Part shown: positions 1-9,711 of the stretch, piece by piece | Layout of the letters: each line of letters begins with the position of its first letter | How positions within the stretch are numbered: the stretch's first letter is position 1 | Assembly: GCA_021307315.1 (NCBI GenBank) | Contig: JAJSPD010000007.1 | Coordinates: forward strand, 496,001-560,000 | Length of the DNA: 64,000 nucleotides | Origin: Bisporella sp. PMI_857 | Taxonomy: Eukaryota; Ascomycota; Leotiomycetes; Helotiales; Helotiaceae | Reading direction: 5' to 3' | The notes under the pieces: generated by a model | Told to the model about the DNA's origin: nothing | Database searches by the model: none | What the model saw: the letters and a program-made list of their open reading frames with translations, nothing else | Translations under genes and position numbers: made by a program

Positions 1-473
1 CCGCAAACCGCGCACACGAACCGCGCGCTCTCGCCCGCCAACCTCTCCCTCTCCGCGCTGCCCATTTCCAACCCCCCAACCTGGCCCCTCGCGTCGCCCT
101 CCATGAACGCCCGCAGCGCCACGATGGCGGTGCGCACGCCCCACGCGGGCTGCCACGTCTCCTCGTGATGGCCGCTGATGCTGAGGCAGATCTCGCGGTT
201 GGTCTCGAAGCGGCCGGAGGGGGTGACGAAGCGGAAGGACGGCGGCCGCAAGGGGTACTGCGCCGGGAGGATGATGCGGCCGTGGTAGATCCCCCGCTCG
301 TACGGGGTGCCGGGGGGCCCGCGGAGCGTGAAGTGCCATTCGAAGATGTTGGACGGGAGGGGGGCGGCGTGGTAGTCTGGCGAGGGGAGCGAGGAGAGCT
401 CGGCGGCTTCGCGGAGGATGCGCTTTATGGTCGGGGAGCGGGTGTTGAGGGGGGTGGTGGATGTAGATGTCAT
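1..473 (-). CDS. Ubiquitin-conjugating enzyme E2, UBE2J/Ubc6-type (5' part; runs off the left edge)
   Basis: The frame opens at an ATG on the minus strand (471-473) and stays open to the window edge, giving about 157 N-terminal residues. The translation has a complete UBC fold: the substrate-side stretch FEWHFTLRGPPGTPYERGIY at about residues 44-63, the PLRPPSF turn, then NREICLSISGHHEETWQP with the catalytic cysteine at about residue 96. Histidines after the cysteine, the WQPAWGVRTAI run and a following RFVCAVCG end are typical of UBE2J1-like enzymes rather than of ordinary E2s, which carry an HPN motif upstream of the cysteine. In this family the enzyme is C-terminally anchored in the ER and works in ER-associated degradation; the anchor would lie outside the window. 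The gene is very GC-rich compared with its surroundings. No intron is needed in the visible part. Confidence 0.88.
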   Translation of the reverse strand, partial: MTSTSTTPLNTRSPTIKRILREAAELSSLPSPDYHAAPLPSNIFEWHFTLRGPPGTPYERGIYHGRIILPAQYPLRPPSFRFVTPSGRFETNREICLSISGHHEETWQPAWGVRTAIVALRAFMEGDARGQVGGLEMGSAERERLAGESARFVCAVC

Positions 474-1025
474 TGTGGGGGGGGTTTTTGGAGGCGGGGG
501 CTTGCTTGGATGATTATGTGATGTGGTGAATTTAAGGTGTTATGAAGGGGTTTCGAGTGTTGCTTCGTTATTAGTTTGTGGTGGCTGAATTGCTTGAAGA
601 AGGTGGTATGAAGAGTGTGAAGTGTCCTTGAGGTCAAGCTCGGTGTTGACACCTTGGATGCCAAGATTGATAATGTCTGAACTGACGTTGCTGATAAGGG
701 CTGGGGCCCGGATTAGGGATGGGCTAGGTTGAGGCGCCCTTGGACAGAACAGTCTATTTTCAATTGATAATTTGATGTTAAGATACTAAAGACTGAAGTC
801 CGCGGCTTTGATTTGTTAATTGCTTCTAAACTTTCTTGATTTATATTTCAGCCGAATTTGGTTATAGATACAAGATCGAAAATTTATACTTTCTCATAAA
901 TTTGTGCACACTACTAACCATGTAACAACGGTTTCAAAGTTTTCTTTCTGTTTCACAGAAAGAATATGACCATATTCATTTCATTACTCATCAGTTTTAT
1001 GTACGGTTCATAAACCAAGCAAAGA
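474..1025. other. Intergenic, between two minus-strand genes
   Basis: Upstream region of the E2 gene and downstream region of the next minus-strand gene. The part next to the E2 start is G/T-rich; from about 760 to 1000 it becomes AT-rich. A 64-codon minus-strand frame at 470-664 shows no recognisable domain and is not called. Confidence 0.5.
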
Positions 1026-2972
1026 CTATTTCCTCTCAATTTGCGCCTCACAGATCTTAATTCTCTCTCCTAACAGCCCAACCTCCAACTTGATATCCTC
1101 TACATCTCTCCCTAACCCTGGTTTCGCGCCTCCATCTAGCGCTACGACAGCCCGCTCCTGTGCCTTTTTCAGAGGGCCAAGATAGATTTCTTGAACTACA
1201 CTTATCATAGCTTCAGGCGCTAAATGCCTATAGGTCTCCCCACCAACAAAATACAAGAAGTTCACAACCGCCATATGGAACGGGAACACCTGGGCAAGTT
1301 CCTGAATCAGTTCTTCGTCTGATGCGTCCTCAAGCGCAGACGTGTCAGGGAAGAGATACGGCTGTGCCGCCGCTAGTGCTACTGTTGAAGAAAAGGCATT
1401 CTCAACAGCACGGGTCTGTGCAGTGATGAGCTCGTCTTTGAGCCAAGAGACTGCGGAGGCCTTGAGCGCTTCATAAGGGCAATGTTCAAGCGTATCGGTA
1501 ATGAAGGTGAGACGAACGCGGTCTACCGGATGAGCGTGCAGGATCGAGGATGTGAGGGTGTGTGCTGCGAAGCGTAGAGTTGGAGAGGGATTGTTAGCCG
1601 AGATGAGGGAGAGTGTTTGAAGGTGTTGGAGGAAGTCATCGTCTTCAAGGGGGCCAGCCACAAAGGCGTTGGTGTTTTCAAGCCAGAGGCCAATAGCGAG
1701 AACGGCGTCCACCACACCGGGGTCTTCACTGCCAATCGTGCTAGCGCCGCTGGTGCCGATGAATTGGGTTACTAACTTGGCATGATCAGGGAAGATGGAG
1801 ATTGATGGCGTGGGAGTTTTCGAGCCGAAGATAACGGATGAGAATATTTGAGATGTGAGGAGGAAGAGGGAGCCCGCTTGAGATAGTGGGATGCTTTCTG
1901 GTGAGGTTGGGTAGTGCTCTTCAGAACTATCGTCTGTCAGATTCGGTTCATCTTTATAGATGGCATTCAATAGTAGGGTATAGTCCGATAGTCCAAGGTC
2001 TCGCAATAAGGCCTGCGTGTTGTTAGATATCATTTCAACCGTAGAGAAAAGAGTTACGAAAGAGAGATTCATATCGCTTTATACGCGATGACAATAGCAG
2101 CAACTACATGCAAAGAGCACACTTACCACAAGCTGTCCGGCAATAGTGTCTCTTGTCACTAATACTGGTTCTTCCTTAAACGATTCTCCTAAGCTTTTCT
2201 TCCCTGTGACGATCTTGGTAGGATCGAACGATTCTTGCAATCTCGCTGCCCATTCCAACGGATTCGTGTTCACATATTCCTCAAGGATATGCGTTATAAA
2301 GGATTGCAGCAACTTGGATTGGATAGCGGCTTCTTTTGGATCTTCATCTTGAGCTTCTGGATCTGGCGCAGAAGGACTAGAATCATTTTGCGTTGATGTA
2401 GGAACGTTGAGGCTTGACTTGCGCCCCGGAAGAGGAGGCCGCTTCTTGCCAGAGATTGTGTGCGCAAACGATATCACGGCCAGAGTTGCCTGGTTTGAGG
2501 GGCGGAAAGCAGAGAGAATTGCCATCAAGGTTGTAGAGAGAAAGCGTGAAGGATATTTCGTTTTGATACGTGGATGTACGGTTGCAAGCAATTGAACGAG
2601 CAGACAAAATCTCTCGATTTGGGTAGGCTCTGTAGCCTCTTTCTTCTCCTCCGTCGCCTCTTCTTCCAATGCATCTAGATCGAGCAGTTGAAATACCTCT
2701 GTGATCTTTAGAACCACCTCTCGAGGATTTCCTAACCGCGCAATGGTCTTCAAGCATGCATCGCCCCCAGGAAGTGGAAGAAGGAGATGTATTAGATCCC
2801 AACCAATATTTTGTGTCAATTCTACATCCTGAAGTATCTCATTGAGCTTTGGTAGGATTGCGGGAGAGAGATGTGATTCGAGGATCGTGAGGTATGTTAG
2901 GTGATCTGTAGTTGGAGGTAGACTCTCTGTAATCGCGGTAATCGCATTAATTGGAGTCTCTGTGGAAGCCAT
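1026..2972 (-). CDS. Ybp1/Ybp2 - Alf4 - glomulin family protein (DUF1760), two exons
   Basis: The model is exon 1 2127-2972 and exon 2 1026-2012, joined over a 114-nt GTAAGT...CGCAG intron in phase 0, giving 610 residues. The start MASTETPINAIT is preferred over an upstream in-frame ATG because the upstream part looks non-coding. The N-terminal stretch NIGWDLIHLLLPLPGGDAC followed by LARLGNPREV-type residues is the conserved block of the fungal Ybp/Alf4/glomulin family, an all-helical repeat protein. In yeast, Ybp1 binds and supports the oxidative-stress factor Yap1 and Ybp2 is linked to kinetochores; in animals and plants the relatives regulate cullin-RING ligases. The middle (about residues 190-230) is low-complexity and Ser/Asp-rich; the C-terminal half is helical with no named motif. 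Which of these roles applies here cannot be told from sequence. Confidence 0.8.
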
Positions 2973-5690
2973 GGCTTCTGCTAATAGTCCTCTAAATGTT
3001 AGGTTCAGAAGGTGGTAAACAAGGCTGAAGTATGACGATATTGTGTGTATCACAAGGCTACGGCCACCAAAATAGCGGGGGGACATTGCTTGGCACACTC
3101 TCTTGACCCCTCAATTTCTCCCTGTTTTTGTGCAATATTACTTCTAGTTTTTGTGTCTCTATTGCTCATTTGAACGTAATCTTCAACTGATATTGCTCTG
3201 AGGTACTTTGTCATGAGCCTCAGGATCGCATGCAAGATGTGCGATTATATATACACTCTGTGGGCACTCTGCGCACCATAGATGTATTCATGTACTAAGT
3301 GAAGCTTTTTGTACCGTATTTCTTGCACTGACTCCGGCAGAGAAGTTTTGGTTGCGCTTTATTGGCTCCATTCAGCTGCAGTTCCAGCCCTGTCGGGTCT
3401 AAGCGATGATAGTTCAAGTTCTGCTCTGATATGCAAGCTGAGTTGTAAGATCCATTGCCACCCAAAACCAATACGCAAAGACCATGAGATTGAGACATTT
3501 GGCGTCCTGGGGCGGGGTGTGAGTGGTAGTGGTGGTGAGTACATGATTCACGTTTTGCTCGGATGTGGCTTGACGGAAAGTATCGAGAGTATCATGACAT
3601 TCTGCTTGACCGTGCTGAGTGACTTACCCTCTCAAACGGTTTTGGTCCTCGATGTTGTTCATCTTCTACCTTCTAGGTGTATTAGACATCTTGGTACATT
3701 GAAAAAGGCTCTTTTCGGTGCGGCTCGATAAAGGATGTTTGTTGTTCTACAAGTGATACTCTGGAAAGTCTCCATCATTTAATGATACCAATTTCAGGGT
3801 CCTTGTGGCATGTGTCAAGTCTGTATGACGCATTGAGAATTGGCTTTAGCACGAAGCACCTGACTTCAAAGCACGAACAGGAAAAGGGAACTAGAACAAC
3901 GAAATAGAGTTTGCCGGGTCGGCTTCGGTGGGGTTTCTGGAATGCGACCGGCGCAAGGGGTTGTGGACCACCACGTGAAAGAACTCTTCCTAATCCGAGA
4001 CTATGGTTCGGTGTTGAAAAGGGGGATTTCTTCCCTTACTGCAAGCGTCTAAGAGAGATCATGAAGAGAAGCGATCTGCGTCTGTCAAGACTATTTTTGA
4101 ATTAGGCTGAGAAAGAGAAGGAGGTTGGCGGTAGTGGATGTTGGTGGTTGGGTGGTCAAGCGCCTATGTTTGGATGATGCATGCGGGCGATTGGTGGATA
4201 TGTAAAATACACGAACCCAAGGGGATGGTTCGTCAATTACAGTACATATTGTTAGGTTAAAGGATTTAGGTGTAAGTTAGAACATAACCATTGATCCTAC
4301 ACAAAAGAGACCTCCAGGCTCAGAAACACTTCAGAATCTGCACAACCTCCCAATCGGAACCGGTGAGGCAGCTTGGCGGGCTCGGCAACCTCTACCCGAA
4401 TGCTGCTGTGGGTGGCAGAGATCTGATCGCAGATCGATCTTCGGATGCTGTTTGATGTCCGGTTTGCATGAAAGGCGCGCTCGCAACCGAAATGGTGCTT
4501 GTTTGACAGCTGCGCGTGAGCTTCGCTGACGAACGGGCGGATGGACAATGTCAGTAGGGATCGCCAGGGAAAAGCTTGATTGCGAGGACAGATGAAACAC
4601 GGGTTGGTGTACGGCAACTCTATCGATGTAGGAAGGTTGACTCCGTTGATGCTATCAAGGAGCACATATAAATCTTAATTTTTGCTGTAAACAAATCAAA
4701 AGCTATTTACGGCACAGCACTCGCATAGCAGTATTGTGATTGCAGATTAATACCGGCCCATGCATATACAGTGCTGTACGCTGGATTAAACCCTGTTCAT
4801 GCATTGCATTGTATCGCGTGTTTCCTCATGGCTCCTTGGAGCAGAAGGGAGTAAGGGAGTGTAGATAGATTGAACCTAACTCTTGCAATTTCGGAACATA
4901 CCAAGAGTAGGCAAGACATACGCCGTGAGATGGATCAGAATGAACTATGATGCCTCTTTAGCCATATGTTCCTCGTCGGGTCATGGCCCAAGACTTGATG
5001 GTTTGACCATGAAGATGCGGAAAGCTGCAGCTCCGGCAGCAATTCTAACATGCGTCGATATCTATTGGCATTCACATGGCATTTTGTGATATTTACACAA
5101 CCGATATAAAATTTGTCATATAGGGAGGGATAGATGGCTCTAGAAGAAGCTATATAAATAAGGTTGGGTGATTTCAAATCGCAGGTTTTTCACTCACTTT
5201 AGGCTTGGTGAAGGAGGTTTGTGCGCAGTTTTATCGGGGTGAAGAACCTGGGGAAAGGCGATTGAGCGGCCATCAATTTGGGTGGATATACAAGATATAT
5301 ATTATCTAGAATTCCGGTGACTGCTAGTGCACCGATATTCAGCTAGTATTCAGCCGTTGTTATGATGATACTGTGGTGCTTACAATGAGGCTTCTGGGGG
5401 TTTTCCCAGCTCCAGTCTGGTTTTAGCTAACCGCCGCAAGTGGATCTCAGCTATTTAGAAAAATAAGGTTGCCGCTTGTCTTTTTTTTGCCCATCCTTCC
5501 ATCCAAACCTGAAAGCTGATATAAACGCCTTCGATACATATCATGATGGCTATCTCTCTCTTTGTTTTGTTTTTTTTTGGTTTTTTTTTTGGCATCATCC
5601 TTTTTGTGTAAAACTTCCCTCTTGTCCCTCGTACACGTCTTGTCATTTGGTTTGAAGTATGAATCAATAATTACCTATAAAATTACGGTT
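2973..5690. other. Long intergenic region, no gene supported
   Basis: About 2.7 kb between two genes. Several frames of 60-140 codons exist (for example 3309-3731 plus and 4297-4665 minus), but overlapping frames are open on both strands there and none shows a domain, signal peptide or convincing splice partner. The 4320-4640 part is more GC-rich than its flanks and could be a remnant or an RNA gene. T-tracts occur at 5562-5590. Confidence 0.4.
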
Positions 5691-6549
5691 TGTGCCCTCC
5701 GTTCTTCTTGGCGACCCATTCATTTTAGAAGCAGCAGCGCGCCTGCCCTCCCCATTTTCCATTCGTCAGCAATCAATGCACCCGCAGCTACCACCACCAC
5801 CACCAGCACTGCTACCCACTACCACTACCCACTACCCACTACAACCACTACCCATCACTACCAGCCCATCGCCCCAAAAACCACCCGCACGCCGCCTCCC
5901 CCCAGCACGGCCGTTTTCGTTACAGACTCGAACTCCTCACCACCCAGTCCCAAAACCTCTTCTCAACAACCCTCTACAAACCCGAATCCACCATCAACAA
6001 CAACAATCCTCAACTTCCGCTGTCCCTTATTCCCCCCTTAGAACAGGCTTGGTGAGAGAGCATTGCTCTTTTCACGCTCCCAGGAATCGCCACCCGAAGA
6101 TTTACGCCGAGGAGAGTCATCCTGCAGCAACATTCTCGACCCGCGAGAAAACAATCCCTCGACACGAAAGGTTCTCACCAGTTCGCTTTTTAACCATCTC
6201 GTATTGATCAATTTTTTTTAATCATATTTCCTGAATACATGTATCATCCGTGATACCTGACGGCCATCTGCTACGATCATCATCAATTTATGCCCAATTT
6301 GTGAATCCTGCAGGCTCGCGACATCCCCCATCCGAAGCCGTCTGCCATCAGCCTTCATCAGCATCATCACCAATCTGCATCTCACGCTCTGCTTCTCTCC
6401 CGCCATAGATCGAGACCGTTGGATCAAGCTACATTTGATTGCTTTTCGATACCTATATCCTTGGTGTTGAAAGGGGCCTGAAACGCTTGAGCTTGAGCCG
6501 AGAAGCCAACCCCCTTCTACGCCGCTATTCAGTGAAAGCACAACCAAAC
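5691..6549 (+). promoter_or_regulatory. Long pyrimidine-rich leader of the MYND gene with upstream ORFs
   Basis: The 860 bases before the samB-like start are C/T/A-rich with short tandem CCACTAC/ACCACC-type repeats around 5785-5870. An ATG at 5692 opens a 171-codon Pro/Ser/Thr-rich frame that ends at 6207 before the main start, so it would act as an upstream ORF if the transcript starts before it. Long leaders with upstream ORFs are common on fungal regulatory genes. The peptide is low complexity and is not called as a protein gene. No transcription start can be placed from the sequence. Confidence 0.4.
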
Positions 6550-8463
6550 ATGAGGGAAGTCAACTTCAGCATCCCCAATGTTAATAAGGCATCGGTGGGC
6601 ATCACCACTGCCCTCTATGATCGACGGGCTCTTGATTGCACATCGACGCTGCCCCTAATTAATTCCCTAAACCATCTCGCATACCTCACAACCTCCTCAG
6701 CCCGGATAAGAGACATTTTGACCGTCGATGGCGGCGTCGAGAGGCTCGTATGCCTTCTCAAGGCTGGAAGAAGCAAGGATATGATGGATATGTGGAAATG
6801 GAATCTAGCCTTCCAATGTGTGGTTAATATCGGAGTTCGTGGGTCGGAGACAGTTCGCACAAGAGTGGTGGAGGCAGACATGGTTCCAGTTATTGCTACG
6901 ATACTCGATAATTATATAAAGGTTGTGGATAGATGCCGAGAAAAGGCAGAGGAGGCAAAGGCAAAGGCATTGCAGGAACAACGTCTGCATCACACATCGC
7001 GCTCAGGCGATCACAGAGGCTCTCATAAAGGATCCTTTGGCAACCGCTCTGGTACTTCACGCTTTGATCCGGAGATGCGAACATCTCGACGACAAGCACC
7101 TCCACCTTCCATTGATATCGCCGCCACATATGGTACAAGTCAATTGATGGCTGGACCTTCCGATGCGATGGACACAACCCCTACCGGGCCGCAATTTGCA
7201 ATCACCTCCCCCCCTGATCGTACCACTTTCTCTGGTCACAGACATCACCAACACCATCACCGCCATCACAGAGGTCAAGATGCTAGTCAGCACTTCTTAC
7301 CACCATCTCGCCATAATATTCAGCCTTTGGCTACAGCTATTCCGTCCATGGATACTACGGATGGATTTAATCTTCGACCTGTGAGGGACGTTGACCGTCT
7401 GCCATCCATGGTTCCCGGCTTTCACAGTGGCCTAACATCTCAGCCGGAATCTCCTACAACGCCGTTGCCTCCTGTACGATCACCGACCGTCCGTCCTTCA
7501 AATACCTCCGCCCCCAATCGCGGACGCAGAAGACCATCCATTCGACACCAAACATCCATGGCTGGTGAACAGGAAGATTCCAATGCTGATAGCATGGCTT
7601 CTGATGAATCGGGAGATCCCGAGGTCGGTGTTAGCACAGCAAATGATATTCAGGCGAATGTCAATATTCAGGACATTACTATGGACGAGAATGATAGCAT
7701 GCTGACTGGTATGACCGCTGTTGAGACCCCGCTTGGGCTCACAACTCCTACAGTATCCGAAACACAAGATGCTGGAACTTTCAATATCACTCATCGTTCT
7801 GTCATAGATGGCAGTCTGCTGAATGATGCCACCACTCCTACAGGCCCGCCGATTGGCCTTTCTCCAGCTACAACAGTCGTAAATAATACACCACCAACCA
7901 TGCAAAATACTACTATCCCTCGATACCTCCTCGATAGACCTACTAGCGGACAGGTGCTAGCGGCCATGCCACGAGATGAGGATGTCCTAATGTCTCTTCA
8001 GCTCTTAGCGTATGTTTCAAAATATTGCAACCTGCGATCATATTTCCAAAAGTCTCACCTTGTTCCAAAACTAAAAATTGGCTCCGAGCTCCACCTTCTC
8101 GATCTTGATGATCAGTCTTCAGCGGGGAAGGTACCGCACGTATCTGCCTGCGACTCCGAGGAGGAAGAATATCTACTTCCGGACGATTTCAACATTTTTC
8201 CTCTGGTCGAGAAATTCACTGTCCGGCACCATAGCCAGGATATGCAATACTGGGCTGGAGTGGTTATGCGAAACCTCTGCCGGAAGGATGATTCTCGCGG
8301 TGGCATTCGGCAATGTGCATACTATCAATGCGGCAAGTGGGAAGAATTCACAAGACAGTTTGCCAAATGCCGGCGCTGTCGAAGGACAAAGTACTGCAGC
8401 AAGGAGTGCCAGAAGAGTGCGTGGGTATTTCACCGGCATTGGTGTGTCCAGGCTACACAATAA
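6550..8463 (+). CDS. samB: MYND-type zinc finger protein SamB/Mub1
   Basis: A single uninterrupted frame of 637 residues. The start MREVNFSIPNVNKAS is chosen because this N-terminus is characteristic of the SamB family; the frame is open further upstream but has no earlier ATG. The first about 130 residues (DRRALDCTSTLPLINSLNHL, then MMDMWKWNLAFQCVVNIG) form the conserved armadillo-like block. The middle is low complexity, with a His-rich run near residue 235 and many Ser/Thr-Pro sites. The C-terminus (about residues 587-634) is a MYND finger with CAYYQCG, CRRCRRTKYCSKECQ and HRHWC as zinc ligands. Yeast Mub1 partners the E3 ligase Ubr2 to degrade the proteasome-gene activator Rpn4; Aspergillus SamB affects growth polarity and conidiophore form. 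Long 5' leader; single exon. Confidence 0.93.
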   Translation: MREVNFSIPNVNKASVGITTALYDRRALDCTSTLPLINSLNHLAYLTTSSARIRDILTVDGGVERLVCLLKAGRSKDMMDMWKWNLAFQCVVNIGVRGSETVRTRVVEADMVPVIATILDNYIKVVDRCREKAEEAKAKALQEQRLHHTSRSGDHRGSHKGSFGNRSGTSRFDPEMRTSRRQAPPPSIDIAATYGTSQLMAGPSDAMDTTPTGPQFAITSPPDRTTFSGHRHHQHHHRHHRGQDASQHFLPPSRHNIQPLATAIPSMDTTDGFNLRPVRDVDRLPSMVPGFHSGLTSQPESPTTPLPPVRSPTVRPSNTSAPNRGRRRPSIRHQTSMAGEQEDSNADSMASDESGDPEVGVSTANDIQANVNIQDITMDENDSMLTGMTAVETPLGLTTPTVSETQDAGTFNITHRSVIDGSLLNDATTPTGPPIGLSPATTVVNNTPPTMQNTTIPRYLLDRPTSGQVLAAMPRDEDVLMSLQLLAYVSKYCNLRSYFQKSHLVPKLKIGSELHLLDLDDQSSAGKVPHVSACDSEEEEYLLPDDFNIFPLVEKFTVRHHSQDMQYWAGVVMRNLCRKDDSRGGIRQCAYYQCGKWEEFTRQFAKCRRCRRTKYCSKECQKSAWVFHRHWCVQATQ

Positions 8464-9711
8464 TGTTTTGCATATGCGACTGAGAATTCTTGCGGCACAA
8501 CTTGAAGTAGCACCGCTTTTAACTCACGATTCCATAATTTTAATGAATGTCAAATATCACAGCGAGGCATCACACGACAATACACATCACGAGGATCAAA
8601 TCTGCATCATAGGCGTTTTCCATCATTTCGATACCTTTGCAGCAAGAACTTTCCTTTCTTTTTCTTTTGTCAACAGTTGATGAAACGAAATGATGCTACC
8701 GCCGAATGGACAGGAGGACCAAGTATATTTCTGGGATATTCATTCTAGGACATTTCGGCTTGGAGTTGGCGTTTGTTTAGCGCAATAGGATGCATTTGAC
8801 AGTAGGATGTATGAGGAAAGATGGAGAGGGGCGAGGATGGTACATAAGTTTATTCATGTGGTGGGTAGGTGCGCAAGACGAAGAGGGGAAAGCCAAGTGA
8901 CGTGATTGTATGTATGGTTAAAGAATGAGGATAGGACAAGCTAAATGCAATAAAAAGTGCAAAAATCAATCTATTCTCGTGGTGCATATCTTGGTTGTGA
9001 ATTGACATGTGGCTAGTCCTGCCGCTTTATTCTTTATGGGGCTTTGATAGATGGAGATCCCGATTTCTATATGTTAAAATATACCTTTCCACCCATAAAC
9101 CCGCGTTCTAGGAATACCGCTTCACCCTCCATATCCAAACCCGCCACCTTATCCATTACAGATCGAGACGCAAGAAGTAGACATCGGATAAGATCCCAGA
9201 CCATCCAGAACCTGATAGTCACCACCCTTCGTTCACGAGAGTCGATGGCTGGTCCTGGTGTGGCTATGGTTGTGGCTAGGTAGAGGGGTGGCATGGGAGA
9301 GGATGTCAGAACGTCTTGGGAGCGGAGGAGGGAGGTGGGGGAGGTTTTCATGGTAGGGGTGCCGGTTGGAGGTTTATATATGTTGTGCTAGCTGGTTAGC
9401 TGGTTCAGAATTGCTGGATGTGAGTTGGTGGCAAGGGGGGAGGGATTGTAAGGATATGTATTTGTATCACGGAGCGCGAGACATTGAAAGGTTGGGATTT
9501 AGACCGAGGGGGGTGGGGGGGTTGGTTCACGGAATGGGTGAGTCTCAGTTTGGATAAATGTAGAAGATACGTTTCCACTTTTTTTATATTAGAAAAAGGT
9601 AAATTTATCCCTTGGTATCATCCTGTAGCGCCACGCTGGTTTTTGGTTTTTTTTTGGGTACTATATACATGTTAGGCATTGTAAAGACGTACCCCCCCCT
9701 ACCCCCCCTTC
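8464..9711. other. Intergenic region downstream of samB
   Basis: About 1.2 kb between convergent genes. It holds 3' flanking DNA of the MYND gene, one candidate short minus-strand gene (9067-9351, listed separately), a purine-rich stretch at 9420-9540, T-tracts near 9580 and 9645, and two short C-tracts near 9691-9710 just beyond the stop of the RFTS-like gene. Nothing else is recognisable. Confidence 0.45.
9067..9351 (-). CDS. Hypothetical 94-residue protein
   Basis: Minus-strand frame from ATG 9351 to a TAA. A TATATAAA box lies about 25-30 nt upstream of the ATG, in good position for a short leader. The protein starts MKTSPTSLLRSQDVL, has a central hydrophobic stretch (RFWMVWDLIRCLLLASRS) and ends ERGFMGGKVYFNI. 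It has a basic hydroxylated N-terminus that could suit mitochondrial import. I do not recognise the family. The plus strand is also open here (9044-9283), so one of the two is a shadow; the TATA box and composition favour the minus frame. It may equally be non-coding. Confidence 0.3.
   Translation of the reverse strand: MKTSPTSLLRSQDVLTSSPMPPLYLATTIATPGPAIDSRERRVVTIRFWMVWDLIRCLLLASRSVMDKVAGLDMEGEAVFLERGFMGGKVYFNI

Noticed and set aside
3309..3731. 140-codon plus-strand frame
   Set aside because: Minus strand is also open across it, composition is not protein-like, and there is no domain, signal or splice partner.
4297..4665. 122-codon minus-strand frame in a GC-richer patch
   Set aside because: A second minus frame overlaps it, and no family or conserved motif is visible; left as intergenic.
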